Shown here piece by piece: positions 34,099-43,736 of a stretch of 45,663 nucleotides of DNA. Both the position numbers and the translations under genes were made by a program. Each line of letters opens with the position of its first letter. Position 1 is the stretch's first letter. A model generated the notes under the pieces. That model made no database searches. It worked only from the letters and a program-made list of their open reading frames with translations, and was not told the origin of the DNA. Location: positions 1-45,663 of the forward strand of contig DXDU01000128.1 of NCBI GenBank assembly GCA_019115285.1. Direction: 5' to 3'. This stretch comes from Candidatus Acutalibacter pullistercoris (GTDB lineage Bacteria > Bacillota > Clostridia > Oscillospirales > Acutalibacteraceae).

Positions 34099-35460
34099 TC
34101 ACCGGTGCTCCCAGCTGCCCTCGTAGGGGTTGTACCCCGGGGTCTCCGGCTCTGGCAGGCCCCAGATGGCCCGCACCAAAGCCTCCCCGGTGTTCCCCAC
34201 CCGCCGGCAGGGGACCCCTAATTTCGAGGAGAGCTCCTCCAGGGTCACGTCGTCCAAAAACACGTCCTCCCCGGCCCGCATCATGTTGGTGGCCAGCAGC
34301 ACCTGGTCCCCCAGGTCCCGGCCCCCCAGCTGCCGGAGCAAATCCCGCCCGGTGAGCAGCCCGGTGACGTTCACCGTGCCCCCGAAGAAATCGTTCTTCA
34401 CCGGAACCACTTCGATGGACCTATTATGGCATTTCCGGCGGCATCCGTCAAGCAAGGCATCCAGGAAAGGGTACGCCCCTTCCCCGGTGGGGATGGTCAC
34501 TTTGCTTTTCCCCTCCAGTTCCGGCAGGTCCAGGTCCTCCAGGGCCCAGTCCACCTCGTCCTGAAGGTTCCGCAGCATCCCCACCCCGTTCTCGATCTGG
34601 GGGAAGTCCTCGTAAAACTCCAGGGGCGGGATCTCCCTGCCCGCCAGCAGGTAAAACTCGTCAGAGGGGTACACCGTCCTGGCGCCCCGCTCCCTTTTCC
34701 ACCGGTCTCCCCAGCGCTCCAAGAGCTCCAAAGCCTCCCCGGCGGTCTCCCGAGTAAAAGGGACCAGGGGGTACAGCCCTTCCCGGTACCGGGTCAGGCC
34801 CACAGGCACGCAGGCCACGCTGAGCAGCCCCTCCCCCAGCTCCCAGAACTTCTGGAGGGTGTACTCCAAGGCCTCCCCGTCGTTCAGCCCCGGGCACAGC
34901 ACAATCTGGCAGTTCAGGCGGATTCCCCCCTGGGCCAGCCGGTACAGGTGCCGCAGGGAGTCGCCGGCAAAGCGGTTGCCCATCATCTTGCACCGCAGCT
35001 GGGGGTCCATGGTGTGCACTGACACGTTGATGGGGCTGATGCGCATCTGCAGGATCCTGTCGATCTCCCTGTCGTCGATGTTGGTCAGGGTGATGTAGTT
35101 CCCGAACAGGAAGGAGAGCCTGTCGTCGTCGTCCTTAAAGTACAGCGTCTCCCGCATCCCCCGGGGCAGCTGGTCAATAAAGCAGAACACGCACTTGTTC
35201 CGGCAGGAGCGCTGCTTGTCCATCAGGTAGCTGTCAAACTCCAGCCCCAAAGAGGCGTACTGGGGCTTCATCAGCTCCACCTGCAGGGGCTCTCCCTCCC
35301 GGGTGAGCTCCACCCGCAGCTCCTTTTCCGTCTCGAAGAACCGGTAGTCCAGCACGTCCCCGATCTCATGGCCGTTGATGGCCACCAGCTCGTCCCCCGG
35401 CTGTATGCCCAGCCGCTGGGCCCGGCTGCCCAGCTCCACCCCCGTGATCCTCACCGCCAT
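34099..35460 (-). CDS. DUF512 protein with N-terminal PDZ-like domain and radical-SAM-like cysteines
   Basis: GSRAQRLGIQPGDELVAINGHEIGDVLDYRFFE..., CRNKCVFCFIDQLPRGMRETLYFKDDDDRLSFLFGNYITLTN. Confidence 0.92.
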   Translation of the reverse strand: MAVRITGVELGSRAQRLGIQPGDELVAINGHEIGDVLDYRFFETEKELRVELTREGEPLQVELMKPQYASLGLEFDSYLMDKQRSCRNKCVFCFIDQLPRGMRETLYFKDDDDRLSFLFGNYITLTNIDDREIDRILQMRISPINVSVHTMDPQLRCKMMGNRFAGDSLRHLYRLAQGGIRLNCQIVLCPGLNDGEALEYTLQKFWELGEGLLSVACVPVGLTRYREGLYPLVPFTRETAGEALELLERWGDRWKRERGARTVYPSDEFYLLAGREIPPLEFYEDFPQIENGVGMLRNLQDEVDWALEDLDLPELEGKSKVTIPTGEGAYPFLDALLDGCRRKCHNRSIEVVPVKNDFFGGTVNVTGLLTGRDLLRQLGGRDLGDQVLLATNMMRAGEDVFLDDVTLEELSSKLGVPCRRVGNTGEALVRAIWGLPEPETPGYNPYEGSWEHR

Positions 35461-35492
35461 AGCCTGCTCCTTTCCGGGGCATCCCCCTAGAT

Positions 35493-35523
35493 GAAAAATA
35501 GGGAACGCTTTTGGCGTTCCCTA
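35493..35523 (-). terminator. rpmF terminator
   Basis: TAGGGAACGC-CAAAA-GCGTTCCCTATTTTTC on the minus strand. Confidence 0.8.
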
Positions 35524-35550
35524 CCTTAGTGCTTCCTCGTGTCAGGCGCC

Positions 35551-35733
35551 TTACGCGTCCTTCTTCACAACGGCCCGGCCATTGTAATAGCCGCAGTTGC
35601 CGCACACTCTGTGAGGTGTCTTATACTCCCCACACTGGGGGCACTTCATCAACGCGGGAGCCTGCAGCTTCCACACGTTAGAACGTCTCTTGTTCTGTCT
35701 CGCGCTGGATACCTTACCCTTGGGTACTGCCAT
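35551..35733 (-). CDS. rpmF: 50S ribosomal protein L32
   Basis: MAVPKGKVSSARQNKRRSNVWKLQAPALMKCPQCGEYKTPHRVCGNCGYYNGR. Confidence 0.97.
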   Translation of the reverse strand: MAVPKGKVSSARQNKRRSNVWKLQAPALMKCPQCGEYKTPHRVCGNCGYYNGRAVVKKDA

Positions 35734-35788
35734 GGTTGCACCTCCTCACTGTCTCAGTCAAACTCAAAATGCCGCAAGCACGGCTTTT

Positions 35789-36289
35789 TTAACGATCTTC
35801 CAGCAACTGCCGCAACGCCGCCAGTCTGGGGTCGCCCTCCTGCCGCTGGCAGGAGCACTCCTCCCGGTTCCGGTTTTTCCCGCACACGGGGCACAGCCCC
35901 TTGCAGTCCGGCTTGCACAGGAATTTGCTGGGCATGTCCAGCAGGATGTCCTCGGTGAGCAGCCCGTCAAGATCCAGCCGCTCCTCCGGCGCCACGATGA
36001 GATCCTCGTCCTCGCCGCTCACAAGCTCCCGCACCACTGTGTGGGAGAACCTGGGCGAAAACTCCCGGGTCACCAGGTCGCAGCACCTGTCGCATGGCAT
36101 CGTCACCGAAAAGTCCAGCTCCGCCTCCACCAGCACAGAGCCAGCGAAGCTTTGCAGCCGGGCCCGGACCTTCACCGGCGCACAAAACGGCTTGACACCG
36201 TCCAATTCCACTTCCGAAAGGTCCATCTCATAGGCCAGTTCCCTCTCCCATCGGTCAGAGAGAAAGGCCTGTCTCAAATCGATTACCAT
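35789..36289 (-). CDS. YceD family (DUF177) protein
   Basis: Immediately upstream of rpmF; CDRCCDLVTREFSP...EERLDLDGLLTEDILLDMPSKFLCKPDCKGLCPVCGKNRN. Confidence 0.93.
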   Translation of the reverse strand: MVIDLRQAFLSDRWERELAYEMDLSEVELDGVKPFCAPVKVRARLQSFAGSVLVEAELDFSVTMPCDRCCDLVTREFSPRFSHTVVRELVSGEDEDLIVAPEERLDLDGLLTEDILLDMPSKFLCKPDCKGLCPVCGKNRNREECSCQRQEGDPRLAALRQLLEDR

Positions 36290-36390
36290 ACTTCCACCTT
36301 CATGCCGTACTGATATATTATAATGACCGCTCCCCCGTTTGTCAAGCCCTTTTCCAGGTTTTCTCCCCCCGGAAAAACAGCCATCTCCGC

Positions 36391-36425
36391 AGAAAAAAGG
36401 GCGGCGCCCGGCCGCCCTTTCTCTG
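36391..36425 (-). terminator. Terminator of the P-loop gene
   Basis: AAAAAAGGGCGGCGCCCGGCCGCCCTTTCT hairpin. Confidence 0.7.
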
Positions 36426-36444
36426 GAAAAACCCCAGGGGCTTC

Positions 36445-36858
36445 TTACTTCAGCACGTACTCGGTCACAGACTGGGGCAGCTCCTCGTCCGCCGCGGAGA
36501 TGGACAGCACGAAGTTGGCCTCCACCGTGTCGCTCAGCCGCTTGAGCTCCTCCACCAGGGGCGCCAGGACCTCAGGGCCGGTGCCGGCGATCTTCAGGGT
36601 GGAGTCCACGAAAATGTCGGTGACGTCGTAATTCCCGGCGCAGATGCCGGCCAGGAAGCCGTACAGGCCCTTGCCCCCTTGCACATCATAGGAGTCGATG
36701 TCGATGAGGCGGGCGGCGTGGGAGATGTCGTAGGTCAGCTTCAGGCCTTTCTCCACCACCACAACGTTGCCGTTGGAGTTCTTCACGGCCTCGTTGGCCA
36801 TCTCGATGAGCTTCTTGGTCTTGCCGGAACCTTTCTTACCAGTCAAAAGAGTGATCAT
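36445..36858 (-). CDS. Small P-loop protein of unknown function
   Basis: MITLLTGKKGSGKTKKLIEMANEAVKNSNGNVVVVEKG carries a clear Walker A; 137 aa total. Confidence 0.75.
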   Translation of the reverse strand: MITLLTGKKGSGKTKKLIEMANEAVKNSNGNVVVVEKGLKLTYDISHAARLIDIDSYDVQGGKGLYGFLAGICAGNYDVTDIFVDSTLKIAGTGPEVLAPLVEELKRLSDTVEANFVLSISAADEELPQSVTEYVLK

Positions 36859-36941
36859 GTTGCAACTCTCCTTTATTTTTTATGATGTTCCGCCCCTGGC
36901 GCCGTTCTCCCAAAGGCGAATCGCGCTGGATGGATGGCAGG

Positions 36942-38282
36942 TCAGCGGGCCAGCCGGGCCTCCAAAGAGGCCTTGGCCTCCTCGTAGCCGGGCTTGCCCA
37001 GCAGGGCGAACATGTTCTTCTTGTAGCTCTCCACGCCGGGCTGGTTAAAGGGGTTGACCCCCAGCATGTAGCCGGAGATGGCGCAGGCCTTCTCGAAGAA
37101 GTAGATGAGCTGCCCCAGGGTGTCCTCAGAGAAATCGGTGGCGTGCAGCACCACGTTGGGAACGCCGCCGTCGTTGTGGGCCAGCACCGTGCCCTCAAAG
37201 GCCTTCTCGTTGACGAAGGCCATGGTCCGGCCCTCCAGGTAGTTCAGGCCGTCCACGTCGGTGGGGTCCTTGCCCAGGGTGATCTCATGCTTGGGGGTGT
37301 CGATGACCACCACGGTCTCGAACAGGGTGCGCCGGCCGTCCTGGATGTACTGCCCCAGGGAGTGCAGGTCGGTGGAGAAGATGACAGAGGCGGGGAACAG
37401 GCCCTTCTGGTCCTTGCCCTCGCTCTCGCCGAAGAGCTGCTTCCACCACTCGTTCATCATGGCGTAGCAGGGCTCGTAGCTGACCATGACCTCGGTGCAC
37501 TTGCCCTTGTTGTAGAGGATGTTCCGGATGGCGGCGTACTTGTAGCAGTCGTTCTCCTGGATGTCCTCGCTGCAGTAGGCGTGCATGGCCTTGCGGGCGC
37601 CGGCCATCAGGGCGTCGATGTCCGCCCCGGCCACGGCGATGGGCAGCAGGCCCACGGCGGTGAGCACGGAGAAGCGGCCGCCCACGTTGTCGGGCACCAC
37701 AAAGGTCTCGTAGCCCTCTTTGTCCGCCAGCTGCTTCAAAGTGCCCTTGGCCTTGTCGGTGGTGCAGAAGATGCGCTCCCTGGCCCCCTCCTTGCCGTAC
37801 TTCTTCTCCAGCAGCTCCCGGAAGACCCGGAAGGCGATGGCGGGCTCGGTGGTGGTGCCGGACTTGGAGATCATGTTGATGGAGACGTCTTTCCCCTCAC
37901 AGATCTCCACCAGCTCCTGCAGGGCGGTGGAGCTGATGCTGTTCCCGGTGAAGTAAATGGCCGGGGTGTCCTTGCGCAGGTCGTTGTACTTTTCAGACTT
38001 CAAAAACTCAATGGCAGCCCGGGCCCCCAGATAAGACCCGCCGATGCCGATGACCACGAACACGTCGGAATTGCCCTGGACCTTCCTGGCCGCGGCCTTG
38101 ATCCTGGCGAACTCCTCCTTGTCATAGTCCTCGGGCAGGGTGGTCCACCCCAGGAAATCGCTGCCCGCGCCCTCTCCGGACTGGAGCAGCTGGTGAGCGG
38201 CGCTCACCTGGCGCTGGATCTCCTGGTACTCGTGGTCGTTCACAAAGCCCTTCAGATATCTGTCTTCCAATTTCAGCGGCAT
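36942..38282 (-). CDS. pgi: Glucose-6-phosphate isomerase
   Basis: [66 protein letters not shown]. Confidence 0.96.
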   Translation of the reverse strand: MPLKLEDRYLKGFVNDHEYQEIQRQVSAAHQLLQSGEGAGSDFLGWTTLPEDYDKEEFARIKAAARKVQGNSDVFVVIGIGGSYLGARAAIEFLKSEKYNDLRKDTPAIYFTGNSISSTALQELVEICEGKDVSINMISKSGTTTEPAIAFRVFRELLEKKYGKEGARERIFCTTDKAKGTLKQLADKEGYETFVVPDNVGGRFSVLTAVGLLPIAVAGADIDALMAGARKAMHAYCSEDIQENDCYKYAAIRNILYNKGKCTEVMVSYEPCYAMMNEWWKQLFGESEGKDQKGLFPASVIFSTDLHSLGQYIQDGRRTLFETVVVIDTPKHEITLGKDPTDVDGLNYLEGRTMAFVNEKAFEGTVLAHNDGGVPNVVLHATDFSEDTLGQLIYFFEKACAISGYMLGVNPFNQPGVESYKKNMFALLGKPGYEEAKASLEARLAR

Positions 38283-38454
38283 AACTTAAGACCTCCTGTT
38301 TTTTGGGCAGGGCAGGAATTTTGGGGAAATCTTCCCGCCCTCCGGTCTCCCGTTTCTTCTTTGTGTTTCTATTCTACAATAGTTCGGCGGAATTTGCAAG
38401 TTTGCATTGTCCCCAGAGAGAAGAAATTTCCCCCGGAGGTCTTCCCCCTCCCGG

Positions 38455-39588
38455 CTACAGGGTGAACAGGGCCCGGCCCAGAGCCAAAAACGCCGCTCCA
38501 AAGGTCACCGCCTCCACTCCTTCTTTCGCGATGATGGGCACCTGGGCCACCGTCTCCCCCGCCACCTGGCACAAAATCCGCCCCAGCTCCTGGCCCTGTT
38601 CCACCGGGGCTTTTACCGGCTCCAGCTGGACCACCGTCTCCACCTGGGCATCCTCTCCTGCCGTGAGCAGCAGGCTGGGCATCTCCCCGGCGGCCACTTC
38701 CACCGTCTGGGCCATGCCCCCCTCTACCGCCGCCGGCCCCAAATAAGGAGCCTCCGGGGTCAAAGTCTTCCAACCGGCAAAGCCGTAGTCCAGCAAAGCC
38801 TTGGCGTCCTGGAACCGCAGGTCCGTAGACTCCGCCCCCAGCACCACGGCGATGAGCTCCATCCCCTCCCGCTGGGCCGTGGCGGAGATGCAGCTCCCCG
38901 CCTGGCCGGTGGTGCCCGTCTTCAGCCCGGTAATGCCCTGGTAAGAGCGGATGAGCTTGTTGGTGTTCACCAGCTGGGTCTCCCCGTTTCGCACAGAGTC
39001 CATCCAGGTCAGGGTGTAGTCCCGTATCTTCTCATGGGCCAGCAGGGCCCGGCTCATCACCGCCACGTCGTAGGCGCTGGTCAGGTGGCCCTCCTCGTCC
39101 AGGCCGTTGCAGTTTTTGAACACCGTGTCCTCCATGCCCAGCTCCCCGGCCCGCTCATTCATTCTGGCCACAAAGGCCTCCTCGCTGCCTGAGACCGCCT
39201 CCGCCAGCACCACCGCGGCGTCGTTGGCGCTCATGATCACCGTGGCCTTGAGCAGGTCGTCCACAGTCATCTGCTCCCCCTCCTCCAGCCAGATGTCCGA
39301 CCCGCCCATGGAGGCTGCGTGGGCCGAGGCTGTCAGCTCCTGGTCCAGAGAGAGCTTCCCCGCCTCCAGGGCCTCAAAGGTCAGCAGCAATGTCATCACC
39401 TTGGTGATGGAGGCGCAGGCCCGGCGGTCGTGGGCTCCCTTCTCAAACAGCACCTGCCCGGTGGAGGCCTCCATCAGCACAGCGGCCGGCGCGGTGACCG
39501 CCACCTGGGCCCCCTGGGCAGAGACCCCCGGCAGGGCCAGGACCGCCCCCAGCGCCAATGCCAGGGCCTTTCTCCCGATCCGTCTCAT
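38455..39588 (-). CDS. D-alanyl-D-alanine carboxypeptidase (PBP5/DacF-like)
   Basis: RRACASITKVMTLLLTFEALEAGKLSLD, IMSANDAAVVLAE, ITGLKTGTTGQAGSCISATAQREGMELIAVVLGA; signal peptide at the N-terminus. Confidence 0.93.
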   Translation of the reverse strand: MRRIGRKALALALGAVLALPGVSAQGAQVAVTAPAAVLMEASTGQVLFEKGAHDRRACASITKVMTLLLTFEALEAGKLSLDQELTASAHAASMGGSDIWLEEGEQMTVDDLLKATVIMSANDAAVVLAEAVSGSEEAFVARMNERAGELGMEDTVFKNCNGLDEEGHLTSAYDVAVMSRALLAHEKIRDYTLTWMDSVRNGETQLVNTNKLIRSYQGITGLKTGTTGQAGSCISATAQREGMELIAVVLGAESTDLRFQDAKALLDYGFAGWKTLTPEAPYLGPAAVEGGMAQTVEVAAGEMPSLLLTAGEDAQVETVVQLEPVKAPVEQGQELGRILCQVAGETVAQVPIIAKEGVEAVTFGAAFLALGRALFTL

Positions 39589-39843
39589 AGGAACGCTCCT
39601 TTCCATGCTCTTGGAAAAGCATATGCGGGGAAAAGGGGCCTTACGACAGAGGCACCGCCCCCCGGCGAGACGTTCTCCCTTCGCCCGTCGGACCATTTCC
39701 CCGGCAGCGGCCCAGCAGCGCCCTGCACAGAAAAACAGCGCCCAGGCCTCACGCCCGAGCGCTCTTTCTCAATTGTTCTTTTCAAACACGCCCCACAGGG
39801 CGAAGGCCAGACCAGCCTCGGTGCAAAAAGCAATCCACAGTCC

Positions 39844-41073
39844 TCACACAGCCCGCGCCGCCTTTTTGACCCGCAAGTACGCCCCTGGCTGCACCTCCAG
39901 GTCCGTCTTCCAGTAGACGGTCATCTCCGCGTGGGGGGCCTTTTCAATGGGCTCCCAGTCCCCGTTTTTCAGCTGGTCCAGCCTAGCCAGCACCGGCTCT
40001 CTCCCCGGCTGGAGGATGTCTACCTCCTGCCCGGCGAAGAACCTGTTCCGCTGGGTCAGGCGCAGATAGTCTCCTTCTCGGCCCTGGCAGATGGCCACCA
40101 GCTCGTAATTCCTGGTGTACTGTCCCCGATCGGGCATCTCCCCCGGCTCGTCCCCAAAGTAGAACCCGGTGGAGTACGTCCGGTGGCTGATCTTCTCTGT
40201 CTCCTCCAAAATGGAGGCCGGCAGCTCCTCCTCTGGGTGCTCAGAGAAGAAGTCGATGGCCCGGCGGTAGGCCTGGGTCACGCAGGCCACGTAGTAAGCA
40301 GACTTGGCCCGGCCCTCCAGCTTCAGGCTGGAGATTCCCGCCTCCATCATGGCGGGGATGTGCTGGATCATCCGCATGTCGTTTGAGTTGAAGATGTACG
40401 TCCCCCGCTCCTCCTGGAAGATCTCGAATTCCCGCTGGGGCCGCTCCTTCTCCACCAGGGTGTACTCCCAGCGGCAGGGCTGGGCGCACTGCCCCCGGTT
40501 GGCGTCCCGCCCGGTGAGGTAGTTGGAGAGCAAGCACCGCCCGGAAAAGGACACGCACATAGAGCCGTGGGCGAAGGCCTCCAGCTCCAGCCGGGGGTCC
40601 ACCTTCTCCCGGATCTCCCGGATCTCCGATAAGGGCACCTCCCGGGCCAGCACCACCCGGCTGGCCCCCAGTTCGAAGCAGGCCTGGGCAGCGGCGTAGT
40701 TCACCACGCCGAACTGGGTGGAGATGTGCCGCTCCACCTGGGGCGCGTGCTTCTTGGCCAGGGCCATCACCCCCAGGTCCGACAGGATGAACCCGTCCAC
40801 CCCCGCCTCCTGGCAGAACTTGAGGAAGGGTACCATCTCAGGCAGCTCCTGGTTCCTGGGCAGGGTGTTGCAGGTGACGTACACCTTCACCCCCCGCCGG
40901 TGGCATAGGGCCACCCCTTCCTCCAGCTCCTGGCAGGAGAAGTTGGCCGGTGCGGAGCGCATCCCGAAGTTCTTGCCCCCCAGGTACACCGCGTCCGCGC
41001 CGTAGTCCACCGCGGCCCGCAGCCGCTCCATGTCTCCCGCCGGGGCCAGCAGCTCCGGTTTTCTCCGCTCCAT
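39844..41073 (-). CDS. Peptidase U32 family protein
   Basis: ELLAPAGDMERLRAAVDYGADAVYLGGKNFGMRSAPANFS, FAHGSMCVSFSGRCLLSNYLTGRDANRGQCAQPCRWEY. Confidence 0.94.
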   Translation of the reverse strand: MERRKPELLAPAGDMERLRAAVDYGADAVYLGGKNFGMRSAPANFSCQELEEGVALCHRRGVKVYVTCNTLPRNQELPEMVPFLKFCQEAGVDGFILSDLGVMALAKKHAPQVERHISTQFGVVNYAAAQACFELGASRVVLAREVPLSEIREIREKVDPRLELEAFAHGSMCVSFSGRCLLSNYLTGRDANRGQCAQPCRWEYTLVEKERPQREFEIFQEERGTYIFNSNDMRMIQHIPAMMEAGISSLKLEGRAKSAYYVACVTQAYRRAIDFFSEHPEEELPASILEETEKISHRTYSTGFYFGDEPGEMPDRGQYTRNYELVAICQGREGDYLRLTQRNRFFAGQEVDILQPGREPVLARLDQLKNGDWEPIEKAPHAEMTVYWKTDLEVQPGAYLRVKKAARAV

Positions 41074-42374
41074 CAGTCCAGACCGGCCAGCTGCCGGTTG
41101 TACATGTGGTCGTACTCATTGCTGGCGTAGTAGGCCGTGCCGTCGGCGGCGTGGCAGAAGTACAGGTACGAAGACCCCTCCGCCGAGGGCTTCAGCGCCG
41201 CCATAATGGCGTCCATGCCCGGGTTGCTGATGGGCCCGGGGGGCAGCCCCTGGAGTTCGTAGGTGTTGTAGTTGCCGTAGGACAAGGCCCCGGTCTCCGG
41301 CACCGCCGCGGCGTTGCGGTAGGGGTAGAACATGGTGGAGTCGCACCCCAGGGTGTAGATGCCCGCCTCGGCGCCCCAGTCCAGACGGTTGTGGAGCACC
41401 GCGGACACCATGTACATGTCGCTGGCGTTGGCGGCCTCGTTCTGGATGATGGACGCCAGGTTGATCACCTGGTCCATGGTCATGCCCGAGGCGTTGATCT
41501 GCTCCCGGATGTCCTCGCTCATCTTCTCGTGGAAGTTGTTGAGCATCTTGCCGATGACCATATCCAGGTCGTCGTTTTTATAGAAGGTGTAGGTGTCGGG
41601 GAAGAGATAGCCCTCCAACGCGTAGTACCGGCCGCTCACATCCCCGATCTGGGCCACTTCCTCGTAGTTTGTAAAGTCCCCGGAATTTACATAGTCCAGG
41701 AACTCCTGGGCGTCGCAGACCTCGTTTTTCTCCAGCTCCGCGGCGATCTCCAGCACGTTATAGCCCTCGGGGATGGTGACATTCACCTCTTCCAGGATCA
41801 CGTTGCCGCTTTGCAGGGTGTTGATCAGGTCCTCGTAGTCCAGGTTGGTGGCCAGGGTGTAGTCCCCCGTGTCGATCAGGTCAAAGTCCGCCTGGTCCAT
41901 GCTCTTCACCTTACAGTACAGGCTGAAGAACTGGGGCTGGTCGATGGCCCCGCTGTCGTAGAGGAGCTGGGCCAGCTGGTCCACGTCGGTGATCCCCGTG
42001 TCGGGGATGGTCACGGTGGTGGTGCCCTCCGGCCGCCCCACCGCCAAAAAGTCGTTAGAGCCCTTGATCAGGTAGCTTGCCAGGGTCAGGGACACCAGCA
42101 CCACCATGCACAGCCACACCAGGGAGAAGATCCGCTTGTTCTTCCTGGCCTTAAGCTTGTCCCGCTTTTTGTGGGCCTTGGCCTCCTCCCGGCGCTCCTT
42201 TTCCGTCATGTACCCCTTGTCGCTGCCGGGGCCGCCCCCATAGGGGGACTGGGCCTTTCTCCGGCCGGGGACGTTTAGCTGGCCGGTGGCCAGGTCCTTC
42301 TCGTCGATCTGCAGCTGGAACCGCTCCTGGGCCGGCTGCCCGCTGTTCCCGCCGCGCTCCTGTCTGTCGTTCAT
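41073..42374 (-). CDS. mltG: Endolytic transglycosylase MltG
   Basis: VTIPEGYNVLEIAAELEKNEVC, LEGYLFPDTYTFYKNDDLDMVIGKMLNNF, LASIIQNEA, LPPGPISNPGMDAIMAALKP. Confidence 0.94.
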   Translation of the reverse strand: MNDRQERGGNSGQPAQERFQLQIDEKDLATGQLNVPGRRKAQSPYGGGPGSDKGYMTEKERREEAKAHKKRDKLKARKNKRIFSLVWLCMVVLVSLTLASYLIKGSNDFLAVGRPEGTTTVTIPDTGITDVDQLAQLLYDSGAIDQPQFFSLYCKVKSMDQADFDLIDTGDYTLATNLDYEDLINTLQSGNVILEEVNVTIPEGYNVLEIAAELEKNEVCDAQEFLDYVNSGDFTNYEEVAQIGDVSGRYYALEGYLFPDTYTFYKNDDLDMVIGKMLNNFHEKMSEDIREQINASGMTMDQVINLASIIQNEAANASDMYMVSAVLHNRLDWGAEAGIYTLGCDSTMFYPYRNAAAVPETGALSYGNYNTYELQGLPPGPISNPGMDAIMAALKPSAEGSSYLYFCHAADGTAYYASNEYDHMYNRQLAGLD

Positions 42375-42979
42375 AACGCACCATCCTTTCCGGGGCAACG
42401 CCCCTGTGGGAGGCAGAAAATCGTTTCCTCCTCCGTCACCACCAGAGCCACGCTCCGGTCATGTTCCTCTCCCGGCAGCCTGGGGACCAGCAGATCCCCG
42501 AAGCAAAGCCCCGCCGCCGGCAGGGGATAGGCCGCCAAAAAGCGGTCGTAATATCCTTTTCCGTAACCCAGCCGCCGCCCCTGCCGGTCAAAGCACAGGC
42601 CGGGAACCAGACACAGCGCCCTGTTCCCAGGCCGCCATCTCTCACACCGCTGGGGGTCCGGCTCCTGCAAGCCAAACCGCCCGGGGAGCAGCTCTCCCCT
42701 CTCCCGGACCCGGAAGAAGCCCATGGCCCCTTCCCCGTCCAAGCACCGGGGGGCGAACACGCCTTTCCCCAGCTGCCAGGCCCTGTCCAGCAGGGCCCAG
42801 GTGTCCGGCTCGCTGCCGTTACTCAGGTACAGCAAGATCTCCTCCGCCTTCTGGAACAGCTCCAGCGCCTCCACCCGGCGGGCGATCTCCCCGCTCTTGG
42901 CCTCCCGCCCCGGCAGGTCCTGCCGCCGGCGCCGGAAGCTCTTTCGCAGAGCGGCCTTTTCCTCGCTCAGTCCTGCCAC
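42371..42979 (-). CDS. 5-formyltetrahydrofolate cyclo-ligase (GTG start)
   Basis: LSEEKAALRKSFRRRRQDL...VPGLCFDRQGRRLGYGKGYYDRFLA; overlaps the stop of the upstream PfpI-family gene. Confidence 0.88.
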   Translation of the reverse strand: MAGLSEEKAALRKSFRRRRQDLPGREAKSGEIARRVEALELFQKAEEILLYLSNGSEPDTWALLDRAWQLGKGVFAPRCLDGEGAMGFFRVRERGELLPGRFGLQEPDPQRCERWRPGNRALCLVPGLCFDRQGRRLGYGKGYYDRFLAAYPLPAAGLCFGDLLVPRLPGEEHDRSVALVVTEEETIFCLPQGRCPGKDGAL

Positions 42980-43515
42980 TGTATGCCGGCCCGCAGCTCC
43001 TGGGCCTTCTCCCGGGAGACCAGGGCCTCCACCAACGCCAGGCCGAACTGGGTTGCCACCCCCATGCCCCGGCCGGTGAGGAACTGCCCGTCCCGGACCA
43101 CATACGCCTCGGAGAGCAGGGCCCCGCCCTCTTCCAGATCCTTCTGGAAGCTGGGGAAGGCCGTGGCCTTTTTCCCTTTCAAAAGCCCCTTGTGGGCCAG
43201 GATGGAGGGCGCCGCGCAAATGGCGGAGACCAAAGCCCCTCGCTCCACGCACCGGTCGATGCAGGCCTGCACCGCCGGGGAGGCCTCCAGGTTGTGGGTG
43301 CCGGGCAGCCCTCCGGGGAGCATCATGGCCTCCAGGCTCTCCGGGTCCACGTCCTCCGCGGCCAGGTCGGCCTTCACCGCAATGCCGTGGGAGCCGGTGA
43401 CTTCCATCCCCGTCACCCCCGCCAGCTTCACCGTCAGCCCCGCCCGGCGCATGAGATCCACCGGGGCCAGGGCCTCCACTTCCTCAAAACCGTCCGCCAA
43501 AAACACGACGACCAT
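42967..43515 (-). CDS. DJ-1/PfpI family protein
   Basis: MVVVFLADGFEEVEALAPVDLMRRAGLTVKLAGV...MMLPGGLPGTHNL...VSAICAAPSILAHKGLLKGKKATAFP. Confidence 0.94.
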   Translation of the reverse strand: MVVVFLADGFEEVEALAPVDLMRRAGLTVKLAGVTGMEVTGSHGIAVKADLAAEDVDPESLEAMMLPGGLPGTHNLEASPAVQACIDRCVERGALVSAICAAPSILAHKGLLKGKKATAFPSFQKDLEEGGALLSEAYVVRDGQFLTGRGMGVATQFGLALVEALVSREKAQELRAGIQWQD

Positions 43516-43532
43516 AGAAAACCATCCTTTCC

Positions 43533-43718
43533 TCAAGAAAAGCCGTACCGTATCACGTAATAGATCACATAAAACCAACTGAGCAGGCCGTGGACGATGG
43601 CCCAGCCCACCGAGTGCCAGTTGCAGTAACTGATAACCACGGCAAGCACACTGCCAAAGCTGACGCCCTTCCAAACGGTCTTTTGTACGACAGAGCGTCT
43701 TTTCTCCTGCTCCTCCAT
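43533..43718 (-). CDS. 61-aa small membrane protein
   Basis: MEEQEKRRSVVQKTVWKGVSFGSVLAVVISYCNWHSVGWAIVHGLLSWFYVIYYVIRYGFS; fits tightly between tmk and the PfpI-family gene. Confidence 0.65.
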   Translation of the reverse strand: MEEQEKRRSVVQKTVWKGVSFGSVLAVVISYCNWHSVGWAIVHGLLSWFYVIYYVIRYGFS

Positions 43719-43736
43719 AGGGGGCTCTCCTCTCTC

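Noticed and set aside
36882-38465. 527-aa ORF antisense to pgi
   Set aside because: Same high-GC antisense artefact; composition is G/V/L/H-rich with no domain pattern.
39600-39740. Possible extra peptide or repeat upstream of the D,D-carboxypeptidase gene (MVRRAKGERLAGGRCLCRKAP...)
   Set aside because: In frame with the carboxypeptidase ORF but precedes a normal signal peptide start; no second copy in this window to support a repeat.
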